A stretch of DNA of 64,000 nucleotides from Notamacropus eugenii (GCF_028372415.1 NC_092875.1:193046372-193110371); one strand, 5' to 3'. Counted from the stretch's first letter, positions 32,757-44,224 are shown. The notes: generated by a model not told the origin, from the sequence alone. Numbers and translations: made by a program.

Positions 32757-34512
32757 TTGTCTAGATCTTGTCTAGATCCTTGTGTATTCATTCTTTACCT
32801 TACAGTCTCAAAATCCATTCTTTGCCATTACTGTGACCAACAATTCCTCCAATCCTCCATCTCTGAGGCTATCACTCCTGTACTGGTTTCACCCTTATCT
32901 GTTTCCTATCTTGACCTCTTAGAAGACCCATTCAACTTTAAATTATCCTATACTCTTCAGTCACTTGTTTCCTTAACCTGTTGCCAAGCATACTCTGTCA
33001 AGCCGCAACCTTAGATTACATCCACCATCTGCTGCCTTTATTTTTATTTCATGCTAATAAACAGAGCTGGAAAAATCACAAAACTGTACTAACTGGGTCC
33101 ATTACAAATTTTGTTTGTAATCTTAACTGGATAATTCTTTTACACTTCCTTAATCAACTCACTATCCCACTGTCCACAGTAACTTTCTCTCCTCCCATTC
33201 AGCTGAGAACTTTGTCTCACATTTCAGGGGAAAAAATTAGGCCATTCATTAAATGCTCCCTCTCCTCCCTTCCTGTTCATTTTACATCTTTCAGATGACT
33301 TTGCCCACTATTGTTTCCTTTATCCTTGTCTCATATGAAGAAGTGATCTCCTTACTAAGGAAATCCAAAGCCAATCTACATGTACAAGTGATCCCATTCC
33401 ACCCTACCTTTTCCAGGAGATTACTTTATCATCCCCAACTTTTCATGAATCGTTAATCCCTCCTTATCTACTGGCTGCTTCCTTGCTGTCTACAAATGTG
33501 GCTATGTCTTTCCCATCCTCAAAAAAGCCTCACTTGATCCATCCATTCCTGCTATGTATGATCCTTTTTCTCTCCTCCCTTTTATGAATAAACTCCTTGA
33601 GAATGCTTTCTACAATTGGAGCTTTGCTTCCTTTCCTCTCACTCTCTTCCCAACTCTCTTCAGTCTGGCTCATCATTCAATTGAAACTGTTTTCTCCAAA
33701 GTTACCAATAATCTCCTTCTGCCAAAACTAGTGGCCTTGTCCCAGTCCCCATACTTCTTAACCTCTCTCTAGTCTTTGATATTGTCAGTCTCCTCTTGTC
33801 CATGATTTTTTTCTTTAGATTTTTATGACATTACTCTCTCCACATTTTCCTCCTACCTCTCTGAATGTTTCTTCTCAGTCTCTTTTGTAGGATCTCATCA
33901 TTCAGGTCACTCTCACTGCCTGGGGTCTCCCATAGGATTTGGTGCTGGGCCCTTTTCTCCTCCTATAATATATTACTTGGTGACCTCATCAACTTCCATG
34001 CATCCAGTTACGCAGATGATTCTCAGGTCTATTTATCCAGCTACAGCATCTCTCATAGCCTCCAGTCCTGCATTTTCAGTTACATTTTGGATATATCAAA
34101 CTGGATGTCCCATGGACATCCAACTCAACATGAAACTCAACATATCCAGAATTTCACTTTTTATTTTTTATCCAAACACTCTCTTCCAAACTTTCCTGTT
34201 GCTGTTGAAGGCACTAATATTCTCCCAGGCAATCATGCTCACAACTTAATTGTCATGTTCAACTCCTCACTCTCATCTACTCTATTGACAAGGGACTGGA
34301 GCAGTGTGGAAATTCGGACTTAGTTTAGACCTTAGCAACATTGTTCATTTACTCTCCCTTCTGTTCTCTGGCTCTCAGTGTACAGGTCCTCATCACCTCA
34401 TACCTGGATCATTGCAATAAGCTTCTGCTTCCTATCTCAAATCTCTCCCCATTCCAACCCATTCTCTAGTCAGCTATCAAAGTGATCTTCCTCAAGTGCA
34501 GGTCTGATCACT
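32757..34512 (+). repeat. L2 LINE ORF2, RT region with YADD motif
   Basis: The DNA follows L2 RT in order: AACTGTTTTCTCCAAAGTTA, 'agtggccttgtcccagtcc', 'gggtctcccataggatttgg' and 'ccaactcaacatgaaactcaac'. The frame 33865-34323 encodes LLGDLINFHASSYADDSQVY; YADD, the catalytic Asp pair of reverse transcriptase, lies at 34009-34020. L2 ORF2 joins an endonuclease to RT for target-primed retrotransposition. Stops and frameshifts lie on both sides, so this is a relic. It continues after a SINE insertion at 34513. Confidence 0.85.
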
Positions 34513-34612
34513 TTGTTGTGGTTGTTGAGTTGTTCTTCAGTCATGTCCAACTCTTTGTGACCCCATTTGGGGTTTTCTTGGCAAAGATCCTGGAGTGATT
34601 TGCCGTTTTCTC
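34513..34612 (-). repeat. SINE tail (type A) inserted in L2
   Basis: In reverse: CAGTCATGTCCAACTCTTTG, ACCCCATTTGGGGTTTTCTT and 'ggcaaagatcctggagtg'. The L2 order breaks before it and resumes after it. Confidence 0.85.
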
Positions 34613-35165
34613 CTCCAAGTACCAGCCACATCATCCCATTATTCAATAAATTCCAGAAGCTCCTTATTGCTTCTAGGATCAGATATGAAATCCTGTTTGG
34701 TTTATAAAACCCTTCACAATCTGGTCCTTGCCTTTCTAGTCTGCTTACACTTTCTGTCCTTCCCCGTCCTCTCAGATCCAGTGACACTGGTCTCAATTGC
34801 TGCTCCTCTCACAAGAAACTCCATTTCCCCAACTTCTCATATTTTCATTGACTGTTCCCTGTGCCTGGAACTCTCTCCCTCTTAATTTCTATTTCCTGGC
34901 TTTCCTGCTTCTTTCAGATCTCAACTAAAATCATCTTTCTGCATGGAATCTTTTCCAGTCCTGCTTAATGCTAGTGCCTTGTCCTGAGGTTAACTTCCAT
35001 GTCTTCAATAGATGTCATTTGTACACAGTTGTTTGCAAGTTGCCTCCCTCAATAAACTGTGAGTTCCTTGAAAGTAGAGACAGTTTTCTCCTTTCCTTGA
35101 ATCCCCGGAGCTAAGCAGAATGCCTGGCACACAGAAGATGCTTACTAAATGCTTGTTGACTGACT
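34613..35165 (+). repeat. L2 LINE 3' end (continuation)
   Basis: CAATAAATTCCAGAAGCTCC, 'cccttcacaatctggtccttgcc', ACTGTGAGTTCCTTGAAAGT and 'gcttactaaatgcttgttgactgac' complete the L2 begun at 32757. Confidence 0.9.
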
Positions 35166-35439
35166 TTCCACTATATCTCTTGGCAGCCATTCAACTTCAG
35201 TTGCTATAAATATAAACATTATCACGTAGCCCTTAATAAGAGAAACTGGCTTCTATCTTATAGACCTTTCAACCTGAACTCCTTCCCTACGGAAACTCAT
35301 TACAAAGTAAACTCCCTACTGACCCAAAGTCCTGACCATTTTGTTTTGCTATTAGAAAAAAAGAAGAGAACAGTCTTCCTTTTTATCTCTGAGAAAGGTG
35401 AAATAAGACAAGGAGGCAAAGGCCTGTTGCAGGTGAAGG

Positions 35440-36420
35440 GGGGGTAATTTTTTAATTGTACACAAATACAAAATGAGAAAAGAAAAAACATTGGCATGTA
35501 CACAACAGATCATAAGAAAAAATTCATTATAGAACAATACATTTCCATTTCAAGAAAACCTATATAATAAATGCTACACATTGTTTTCAGCTACCTAGCT
35601 TCCCCTTCGCGCCCCACCTCCGTCCTTCCTTGCTGGTCTTTTGTTCTCTGCTGTGTACTGTTTAGTTTATTTTTCCCTTCCCTTTCCCTCCACCCTAAAG
35701 AAGGCTACAATTAATCATGGATACGTACATATGGATATCTATACACACAGACATATACACTCACATACATTCATATATATGCATGTGAGACCATCTCATG
35801 CTTATTTCCTCCTATCATGTGTTTCTCTGAAGGTCGATAGCATCTTCCTTCATACATCCAAGTTTTTCCATGTTTTTCTAAATCCACCAGCACATCATTT
35901 CCTACACCATAGCAATACTCCTTTCTGTGTTCAAATAGCATCTTCTTTCATAGCATCTTTGATGTTAGTTTGAGTATTTGTAATTTGACTTGGTTGCCCA
36001 AAGTTGTTCTTAAAACAACATTGCTATTACTGTACACAGTGTTCCCTTGGTTCTTCTCATCTTGTTCTTCATTATTTCGAGAAAGTCTCTCCATGCTTTT
36101 CTAAAATCATTGAACTCATCATTTCTTATAGCAGAGTAATATCCCACATGTACCACAATTTGTTTAACCATTCCCCAATTGACTGGCATCCCCGCAATTT
36201 CCAGTTCTTTGCAACCACAAAGAGAACTGCTATAAATATTTTAGAACATGTAGGTTCTTTTCCATTTTTCCTAATCCTCTTGGGAAACCGACCTAATAAG
36301 TGGTATGGCTAGGTCAAAGGGTATAGGCAGTTTAATAACTCTGTGAGCATAATTTCATTTCTCTCTCCAAAGTGGTTGAATCAGCTCATAGATCCACCAG
36401 CAATGAATTTGGGCCTCAAT
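35440..36420 (-). mobile_element. L1 LINE 3' region, antisense
   Basis: In reverse this matches marsupial L1 3' UTR and ORF2 end: TCATTTCTTATAGCAGAGTA, 'accattccccaattgactggcatcc', TTTGCAACCACAAAGAGAAC and 'aggtcaaagggtatagg'. Plus-strand frames over it are antisense artefacts. Confidence 0.75.
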
Positions 36421-37149
36421 GTTGTTATATCATCTAAAAAACAATACAAGGTATCCATGGATGAATTGTCACCATCAACAGGAAATTTCCCCAAATTCTT
36501 TAGGAAATGTTGCCACCTTCTGGACAATAAGTCCAACCACAGCCATCTCAACTGGCTGCTTGAAACCTATCTAACAACGAACCAATTTCCATTTATTAGA
36601 CAACAGAATTTTGATTTAGCTTTTGAAGTTTTCTATGATTATGCCTGCACAACGTCAAGACACTAAAATGCTCTTTGAATCAGGATAAAATATTAACCAT
36701 ACTCAATAGTCATAGAAACGAAATCCATGAAACCAATTACTTGAGTTATTCAGTGAAGAAATAGTCAATCATTGCTGACAAAATTGGCCAGATGTTTTAT
36801 TTAATATTTTTATTGTTGTTGTTATTAAATCCATAGGTTTCTTTAGCATCTATGCTTCCATTCTGAGTAAGACAGATAGCTCTTCGATTTCAACTTTGTC
36901 CACTTGTGGAAGAAATAGTTAGTTTTTAAAATTATGATCATGACTGGCAAAGAATTCCCTTAGTTTTACCTGAATATCAGTGATGGTCCCATCTTCTAAT
37001 GTGAATAGTTTCAGCAATGTAAGATTTCTTTTGTGACTAAATTTAAAGCACCATCCCCCTCCAGTTTTCTTTTAGGAACAATTTGCACATTCGTAGAATA
37101 AGTTAAATTTTTCTTTTTCGTTCAGGGCATTAAATTTATAATGAAGCAT
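36421..37149. other. No gene or repeat recognised
   Basis: A 107-codon plus-strand frame (36343-36666) starts inside antisense L1 and runs into unique-looking sequence. No domain is recognised. Confidence 0.3.
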
Positions 37150-37250
37150 GAAACTGATCAAGCACTTATTAAGCACATACTGTGTGCAAGGCATGATGGA
37201 AGGCACTTGGTTGCTGTAGCTCCTGTTCTCAAACTGCTTATATTTTACCT
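37150..37250 (-). repeat. L2 3' end fragment
   Basis: 'gatcaagcacttattaagcac', ATACTGTGTGCAAGGCATGA and 'ctgttctcaaactgctt' match the reverse L2 3' end. Confidence 0.7.
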
Positions 37251-37664
37251 CACCTATATGGACATTTTTGGTGAAATAAGGAAAGCATCTTTTTGAAATA
37301 TATCACTTATTTCTGGCCCTTCTGTTCTGCACCTGTTCCTACCCCCACCCTTGCCCTGCTGCCTCTCCTCCAGTTCAACTGCCCACTATTTTCTACCTGT
37401 CCCAGATACTTCCTCTCCAACTTAAATATCTTATAAGTTCTAACATCTTAGTGTGAAACACTTGAAAGGGGTACCCTTTTCAGAAATGTTTAAATGCCTG
37501 TTAGAAGAAAACAAAGGCACTGGCTACAAAGGAATAGACCTCCAGTGTTAAAATTTCAGGCCTTAACAACCTGGGTGAATGATAGAGGGTATACTTTGGG
37601 CCAGAGCTGGTTTTAACTGTCCCTCAACTCAGATCACATAACCATCTATGTTCACAAGTCAGTT
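37251..37664. other. No gene or repeat recognised
   Basis: A pyrimidine-rich patch at 37310-37400, otherwise unique-looking. Confidence 0.3.
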
Positions 37665-37825
37665 GATGAAAAGAATACTGGTTTAAGAATCAGAGGTCTG
37701 GAGTTCAAATCTCAACTCTGGGTTTGAGCAAATTACTTCCTTTCTCCAGATCACAGATTCCTCCTCAGTAAAGGTGCCCTGGCTGATCTCCAAGAGTTCT
37801 TCCATTTCAAAGTTCTAGTTTTTCT
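37665..37825 (+). repeat. MIR-family SINE
   Basis: CAGAGGTCTGGAGTTCAAAT, 'gagcaaattacttcctttctcc' and 'ctgatctccaagagttcttcc' are plus-strand MIR. Confidence 0.75.
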
Positions 37826-37882
37826 AATACAAAACTGTCTTTTCAAAAAGCAGATCATGGTTGTTGGTGCCTACATATCACT

Positions 37883-38125
37883 GGGGCAGCTAGGTGGCAC
37901 AATGTATAGGGTCTGAAGTCAAGAAGTCTCATTTTCCTGAGTTCTCTAGCCTCAGACACTTACTAACTGTGCAACCCTGGAGAAGTCAGGCCAACCCTGT
38001 TTGCTTCAGGTCCTCATCTGCAAAATGAGTTGGAGAAGGAAATAGTAAATCACTTTAGCGTTTTTGCCAAGAAAACCCCAAATAGGAGCTGGACCCCAAA
38101 GGATTAGACATGATTAAAAAAATTA
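37883..38125 (+). repeat. tRNA-derived SINE (tail type A)
   Basis: GGGGCAGCTAGGTGGCACAA, CTCAGACACTTACTAACTGT, 'aaaatgagttggagaagg' and TTGCCAAGAAAACCCCAAAT: a near full-length copy. Confidence 0.9.
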
Positions 38126-38189
38126 CTGATCTGAACATATTATAGAACCTGTCTTCTTTAGATTCCTCCCTATCTCCCCGAAATGTATC

Positions 38190-38623
38190 AGCCATAAACA
38201 GGAAGTAACTATTAGCATATAAACTTGGGTCATAACAGGTATTCAAGAATGTTTGCCGATGCTGGTACTGATGAACATTAGAGACCTATTTGCAGTTTCA
38301 TTGTGAAGGAGAGTTCATTCTTTCCTCAAGTCCTTGTATCTTGATGAGAATTAGCATTAGCAACAACCATTGCTTGAGGCTGAACCTTTGCTAGGAAATA
38401 CAACCTATAAGTCTTTGGTTTTGTAAATTCAAAGTTTATTATTTCATATTAACCAATAGCAATGATTGCTAAAAACTAGAAACCAAACAAATGATTACAG
38501 TTAGCAGTCAAATGTTTTTTAAAAGACATGATTCTAAATCATTGAATTTGCCTTATCTTGACACATGCTGCTAACTTTGAGATTCAATAGAAAGAGGGTT
38601 GAAATCATTCAGATCTGAAACCC
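38190..38623 (+). repeat. Unclassified dispersed repeat, copy 3
   Basis: CTTGTATCTTGATGAGAATT, GAGGCTGAACCTTTGCTAGG, 'aaattcaaagtttattattt' and 'gattctaaatcattgaatttgcc' match copy 1 (24501-25122) in order; the first ~80 bases also match copy 2. It begins shortly after a SINE and lacks the first ~180 bases of copy 1. Confidence 0.8.
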
Positions 38624-38756
38624 TTCAGAAGCACCACTTATAATTCTGCTGTGCTAGTATTATATAATCTCGGCACAGACACACATCCTTAGTCTGTGAT
38701 GAAGTCCACGTCTGCTATGCCCTACACAAGAGCATACTAGGTGGCACAGGTGGTTA

Positions 38757-39008
38757 GGTGGGCAGCTAGATGGCACAGTATGAAATTAAGTGTTGGCCTG
38801 TAGTCAGGAAGACCTGAGTTGGAATGTGACCTCAAACACTCTAGCTTTGTGACCCTGGGCAAGTCACTTAACCCTATTTGCTTCAATTCTTCATCTATAA
38901 AATGAGCTAGAGAAGGAAATGACAAACTACTCCTGTATCTTTGCCAAGGAAACCCCAAACGGGATGATGAAGAGTCAGGCATGACTGAAATGACTGAACA
39001 ACCACAAC
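38757..39008 (+). repeat. tRNA-derived SINE (tail type A)
   Basis: GGGCAGCTAGATGGCACAGT, GTGACCCTGGGCAAGTCACT, 'ctatctttgccaaggaaacccc'-type tail and 'gactgaaatgactgaacaac' end. Confidence 0.9.
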
Positions 39009-39154
39009 ATCTTCAACAACACCAAGGTGACCAACTACCACCACCCATTGCAGAAATGTCTCCTACTTCCAGCTGTCTTGTGACCCATTGTAAACGTTGC
39101 CTCCTGATTCTGACCTATTGTGCCATCTCTGTTCCGTAGGATCACAAGATGCTA

Positions 39155-39325
39155 GCTAGGTCTAGCACTGAAAGGTGTCTCAGAGACCATCTAACCCAGC
39201 CAACTTTACAGGTAAGCACACTGAGGCACTTGGAGGCTAAGTGATTTTCCCATGGACATATAAGCAGTAAGTGTCAGAAGTGAGATTTAAACTGTTTCAC
39301 CAAATCCAAAATCCAGCACTCTTTC
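39155..39325 (-). repeat. MIR-family SINE
   Basis: 'gtgtctcagagaccatctaacc', CACACTGAGGCACTTGGAGG and 'agaagtgagatttaaactg' are minus-strand MIR. Confidence 0.75.
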
Positions 39326-39334
39326 CTTCTTCAT

Positions 39335-39382
39335 TCAGTTAATAAACATTTATCAAGCAGCTACTATGTGGCAGACAGTGTC
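39335..39382 (-). repeat. L2 3' end fragment
   Basis: TTAATAAACATTTATCAAGC and 'ctactatgtggcagacagtg' are the reverse L2 end. Confidence 0.65.
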
Positions 39383-40204
39383 AATCCATTCAAACTGTCG
39401 CCAAAAGCAGGCATGTGACATCCACTTTTGTGTGTCATCTGTGAACCTCTCAGGGAAAGAAGGAGGAATGGGAGCAGAAGGAAGCCCAAATTTTTGACCA
39501 CCTGGCAGATTTTTATTGTCCAGCAGACAACAATGTAGGAAAGCATTTCAAACACTGTCTACCCTGCCCATGACCAGAGTGGAGGTAATGCCAGGTCTCT
39601 CTAAAGAGCAGCAAGCAGCATAGTAAAAGACGATGGCAGAGGCTTGGTCCATCATGTATAATTCTGATCGCTAGATGCCTGCTGACTTTAAAAGCATGGC
39701 CAGAAAGGAAGACTGACTAGTGGCATCTTGGCAAATTCAGTGGCACCCAGGGGGCTGGGCTGAGTGAACCCCAAAGCCCAGAGGAAAAAGAAAAGGAGGG
39801 GAGAAGAAACAGAAGGGTGTTGGTTTTAGAGTGCTTTGCTTTTCACTTGGGGCTCCCCATTGTAGATATTCCTTGCATGCTTGTGTTACTGTGGGCCTGA
39901 AAGCGATAAATTGATTCACTGTCCTGCGGACACCCAGGGAAGGAGCATCCACAGAACAAATGCATTAATCATAGCTGAGTGTCTGTGCCAACCGGCATAA
40001 AGACCATTGTTCAGAGCTGCACCAAGCTCACGACAGGAACAACCCCAGCCGCTCTGCAGACCACACACAGAAGCTTCTTACCTAAGCCTCATTCCTTGGT
40101 ATATCTCTTTGCTTGTGTGTGGTACATGTCTGTCTTTCTTTGAAAACTACTTTAAATAAATAAAAGCACTTATTTATTTCTTTGTCATGTGTTTGTTAAA
40201 GTCG
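39383..40204. other. Repeat-poor stretch, candidate conserved noncoding element (39700-40160)
   Basis: No repeat is recognised. The 39840-40100 part carries AAATGCATTAATCATAGCTG (39959-39978; homeodomain/POU-like), CCATTGTTCAGAG (SOX-like, about 40003) and a few retained CpGs, rare in this window. Function is inferred only. Confidence 0.35.
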
Positions 40205-40415
40205 GCATCCAAAAATTATATATGTATACTAAAATACATATAGTATATGAATATATACTCATATGCATATATATATATATACATACACACATATCTTTAG
40301 AGCTAGCTCTATTTTATGAATTTTTTTTAAAGATCTCTGGACCATACTCTTTATAAATGGAACCTCACAGCACACATACACACACATACACACACATACA
40401 TGCACACACACACAA
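40205..40415. repeat. TA/CA microsatellites
   Basis: TATA-rich runs at about 40217-40290 and ACACACAT units at 40371-40413. Confidence 0.85.
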
Positions 40416-41161
40416 AAGCTTTCAGAGAGAAACAGAAAATAATGTTTTGCAATTATAGTCCACAGCTGCTGCAGTTTCAATGTGTGTGCTCTACACAGGT
40501 GCAGCCATTATAACAATGAATAGCGCACATTAAAGGTGCCATCCATAGGGGTAATAATACTAGGGTTGAAAAGGTATTTTCATTTGCAGCCTGATGTTAG
40601 GCAGAAAATAAAATAAGGCATTTCACAGCCAGCCTGATGGCTCAGCTGCCACATGGGAGACCCAAGCTCAAGATTAATCTAGGACCCTTATGGGCTAGAC
40701 TGACAGGTGAAGCCTGCTGATGGCTATGGAGGTGGCCCAGCAAATCACTTCCTGTTCTCAGGGGAGCTTGTTGGCCACTGATTCAGGGAAATTGAGTCTC
40801 AACACTATTTAGATTATTAGCTAAAGCATCAAGGATCAACCTTAACCTCTGTCCAGCATCTGCCAATCTGTGGTAAAATAAAAACAGAAAAATTTTAAAG
40901 GGGATGGGGGGAATCCATACTAAAATATCTGAGGAATAGACCCAGGAAGAAAAATGCTGGATTGAACAGCAGAAGATGATGGAAGAAAAGACTCTGCTAC
41001 CTATGGTTGGTTCTGGCATTGATTCTACCCAATGACTTTGAGAAAAACCAAAATTGATAAGCAGCTTCATGCCACTGCTCTAAAGTCCACAGCCACTAGT
41101 GCCTTGACCTAGCATTCTGTATCACCAAGGCAATATTCACAACACTGACTATGATTATGCC
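40416..41161. other. No gene or repeat recognised
   Basis: Unique-looking sequence. The 40615-40760 part ('cagcctgatggctcagctgcc') is moderately GC-rich and could be conserved. Confidence 0.3.
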
Positions 41162-41613
41162 TGCGTAGTCTGAATCTCAAAATATAACAGACTCTCCATG
41201 TAGAAGGCAGAAGAAAAACATTTATTCAGACACCAGAAAGCCAAATCCCAAAACCAGAAAGCCAAATCCACCATAGTAACCAAGAAGTCCATACACATTA
41301 TCACTGCAGGGGACAACGCCATTCCCAAGTCTCCCCCCAAACCCCTGTTGGGGTCTTGCCACAAACACTCGCAAGACTAGCTGTGCCTGCCTGTGTCTTC
41401 TCTCTCCTCTGCCCTCATCTCTCTCACCAACTTCATAGTTCTGCTCCAGCTCCACCTCTTCCTGTTCCACCTGTTCAACAAGCTCCTCCCATAACAGGCT
41501 TCATGTGACTCAAACTCATGTAACTTAGGCTTCCATGTGACTGAAGCAGGTCACATGGGCTTATTAATATATGGGAAAGATCTTCAAATTAAGCAAAAAT
41601 ACATTAACAATAC
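41162..41613 (-). mobile_element. Probable solo LTR of an endogenous retrovirus
   Basis: In reverse the block opens with a 'gaagatctttccc' motif shared with the LTR at 44845-45269 and later has GTCTGAATAAATGTTTTTCT, with an AATAAA polyadenylation signal where an LTR R region would end. No gag, pol or env sequence adjoins it, so it is read as a solo LTR. The 82-codon minus-strand frame inside is not a known protein. Limits are approximate and no target duplication was found. Confidence 0.55.
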
Positions 41614-41619
41614 ACATTC

Positions 41620-41828
41620 AAGGCTGTCTAAAACCTGATGCCATCCTGCCTTTCCAATCTAATCTCATACTACTCTCCTCCACGCATGCTATAATAACAA
41701 ACTACACCATGAACAATCTTACTACAATAGATGACTCATCATTGCCCATGCACTCCCTACACAGCCTGGTCAATGCCCTGCTACTATCCCCTTCAACCTA
41801 ATGAAATCCTATGTCTCTTTTAGAGCTC
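41620..41828 (+). repeat. L2 LINE, left half (split by RTE insertion)
   Basis: 'gtctaaaacctgatgccatcc' and 'atactactctcctccacgcatgc' follow L2 order and resume at 42344. Confidence 0.75.
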
Positions 41829-41843
41829 AAATGTTGCCTCCTT

Positions 41844-42328
41844 TTCTTTTCTTTCCTTTCCTTTCCCAAAACCTTAAACCTACTGCACTCATAGCCCATA
41901 GCCCAAAAGGTCCCTGCCCAAGCTCCACTTCAGAGCTATTGTCTGGACCCTCCTGGCTTACGACTGATTATCAGTAGTAGCTGTTGTTTTTTCCCTCCCA
42001 GCTTGATTTAGCTATTTTTCTTTTGTTCATTAAAGGGGCCATCCCCTGACTACATCTTAAATAGGTCTACTCATTGAATGGACCTTACCTCACCCTAAGT
42101 GAGTACCTGAAAAGGCCTTAGACTAAAGGGGCCAAGGTCTCCCATTGCATCCTGGGCCATCTCCAGTCATCCAGATGAATATCTGCTCACTGGATCCAGA
42201 TGACTCAGGAGGAGAAAGTGAGGCCAGTGACCTTGCACAGTCCTCCCTCACTCAAAACCAAGTCAAGTGCAAATCATGTCATCATTACTCTGATGTCATA
42301 GTCTTCTTTGGGAACCTAGGATGAACGT
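41844..42328 (+). mobile_element. 5'-truncated RTE LINE 3' end with target duplication
   Basis: A 485-bp insertion into L2. Its last ~200 bases (CATCTCCAGTCATCCAGATG, CAAGTCAAGTGCAAATCATG) are the same tail as in the type B SINEs, and a further ~280 bases upstream are not in the SINEs, so this is probably the parent RTE LINE. Flanks AAATGTTGCCTCCTT (41829-41843) and AAATGTTACCTCCTT (42329-42343) differ at one base. Confidence 0.85.
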
Positions 42329-42343
42329 AAATGTTACCTCCTT

Positions 42344-42560
42344 CATGAAACATTCTGCAACTCTCCCATTCCATAAATCATGATCATCCCCTCTTTGAAT
42401 CTTATGTAACACATGGTTTGTGCCTTTCCTATTAATTTATATATAATTTTGTTGTATAGGTATCTTTGTATGTGACATGTATCCCTTTCTAAATTATGTA
42501 TTCTATGAGGCCATGGTTTTTTGTTTTTTTTAACTTTTGTATCCTCCCTGTCCAATCCCT
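42344..42560 (+). repeat. L2 LINE 3' end, right half
   Basis: The L2 read continues from the 41843 duplication: 'catgaaacattctgcaactctcc', 'atgtattctatgaggcc' and 'cttttgtatcctccctgtcc'. Confidence 0.7.
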
Positions 42561-42599
42561 ACCCTCAGAATTTACAACGGGCTCCGTTTTTGGTAGTTC

Positions 42600-42800
42600 T
42601 TTAACATATTTTTATTGAAATTAAAATATACATTCTTTCCTTTTTTAACATTCTTTTTTATATAAAATTTTGATTTCCAAGTTTTCTTCCTCTTTCCCTC
42701 CCTCCTTTCCCTGTCACTCTCCCTTCAAGATAGTAAGCAAGTTAATATAGGTTATATGTGTACAATCATGTAAAACACATTTCCATAGAAATATTCTTTC
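42600..42800 (-). mobile_element. L1 LINE 3' end, antisense
   Basis: 'tttttattgaaattaaaatatac', 'gtaagcaagttaatataggttat' and 'catgtaaaacacatttccatag' match the reverse of the L1 3' UTR seen at 47440-47640. Confidence 0.65.
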
Positions 42801-42994
42801 CTTGTCACTTCCTTTAGACAGAGACATTGCCTCTTTCTAGCAACCTCTATCAAGAATATGATCAAGGCTGAGAGAGCTTGTCCCAAAACCTAAAATGGAA
42901 AGGCATGAACCAGCTCCATTCAGGTCAGGACACCTCCACCTTAAGAAATTCAGAAGTTTGATGAATAATAATGAGAATGACCATGGTAAACATG

Positions 42995-43150
42995 TATAGG
43001 ATTTGGAGGTTCACAAAGCACTTCCCTCACAACAAAATAATGAGGTAGGTAGGTGCCCCTAGTGTCACCATTTCATAGTTGATGAAACCAAAGCTCACAG
43101 AGTGAGTGATGTGCTGCATAGCTAGACAATCTCAGAGCAAGACACAAACC
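42995..43150 (-). repeat. MIR-family SINE
   Basis: 'ggttcacaaagcacttccctcac', 'atttcatagttgatgaaacc' and 'tagctagacaatctcagag' are minus-strand MIR. Confidence 0.65.
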
Positions 43151-43284
43151 AATCCCATCCAACAAGCAAATTCCTACTTGTAACGTACTGAGACAAAATG
43201 AAAAGTTCCCCCTTCCTTCAAAGGGCTTACATTCAAATGTCCAGATTCTGTGACTCTTTCAGTGATTTCATACCAGATGGTGGC

Positions 43285-43405
43285 AGAGCAGAAGGAATGC
43301 TAGATATAAAGGGTCTGGGTTTGAATCTTGACTTGTCATCCTAGGCAATTTGTTTTCACTTCTCTGGGAGATATTTTCCTTATCTCTAAAAGGGGAGTAC
43401 TATAC
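43285..43405 (+). repeat. MIR fragment
   Basis: GGGTCTGGGTTTGAATCTTG and 'ttctctgggagatattttcc' are plus-strand MIR words. Confidence 0.65.
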
Positions 43406-44224
43406 AGCAATCATTTGCCTATGTTTCTCAGATCCCAAACCATACATTAGAATAACGATTAACTATTAGGTAACCTGCAATCTGGTAGAGATGAGTGTAA
43501 TGGTCTTTCATTGCCTACATACCTTTCTCTGAGTATACCTGCACACGACACCTAAGAGGACTCTGAGGTCTTGTCTAATCCAAGATTTAAGCATTTTCAA
43601 AAGCAACATACACTCTTTTCAGCATTCCAGTCAGCTCTAAGTCAAACTTGCTAAGTATGTTGTAGAAAAAATAGATCAGAGAGATGGCTTTAATTTTATT
43701 TCTTTTTAGCAGAGATCCAAAAAAGAAAAGAAAAAGGAAGGAGATAAGGAAGTCAAGGCAGGTTTGACTTGACCCCCACTGGGTTTGGAGTAGGGCTGGA
43801 ACCAGGAGGTAAGGCTGAGTCATGCAAAATTTTCCAGAGCACCCGTGGAACATCAGCTCAACAGCTTGAAAGTCTGAGAACCCTTTGCCCTGGCACAGGG
43901 AGACTTGTTGGGGGAACAGGGAAGTACACAGCACCAGCCAGGCTGAAAAACAGTCCTTGGGAAATGTGATAGCTCCCAGTTCACCAAGGAAGGCAGAAAC
44001 AAGGCCCTTTTTAGAGGCCTTAAAAGTGAGGAGAGCATTAAAATTAATTTGAAACTTCACAGGAAGCCTGTATAATGAAAACAAAACTCGATTGATGTGC
44101 TGGCTGGCACACTCTGATTCTGGAAAAGATCTCAGGCAGCTGAGCTCCAGATAGGCTGAAGTCTGCTAGCGAAACAAATAAGAGAATAATGATAAGGTTA
44201 TAAAGACAAAGCTGCAAAGATGAC
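43406..44224. other. Repeat-poor stretch, weak conserved-element candidate
   Basis: It holds the window's longest open frame (43587-44084, minus, 165 codons), which has a hydrophobic, Phe/Leu-rich composition and no domain I recognise; it is treated as chance. The 43950-44220 part has no repeat words and may be conserved. Confidence 0.3.

Noticed and set aside
36343..36666. 107-codon plus-strand open frame
   Set aside because: Begins in antisense L1 and shows no known motif; may be chance.
43587..44084. 165-codon minus-strand open frame, the longest in the window
   Set aside because: No recognisable domain, Phe/Leu-rich composition from reverse reading of an A-rich tract, no supporting signals. 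A frame of this length is not surprising by chance in 64 kb.
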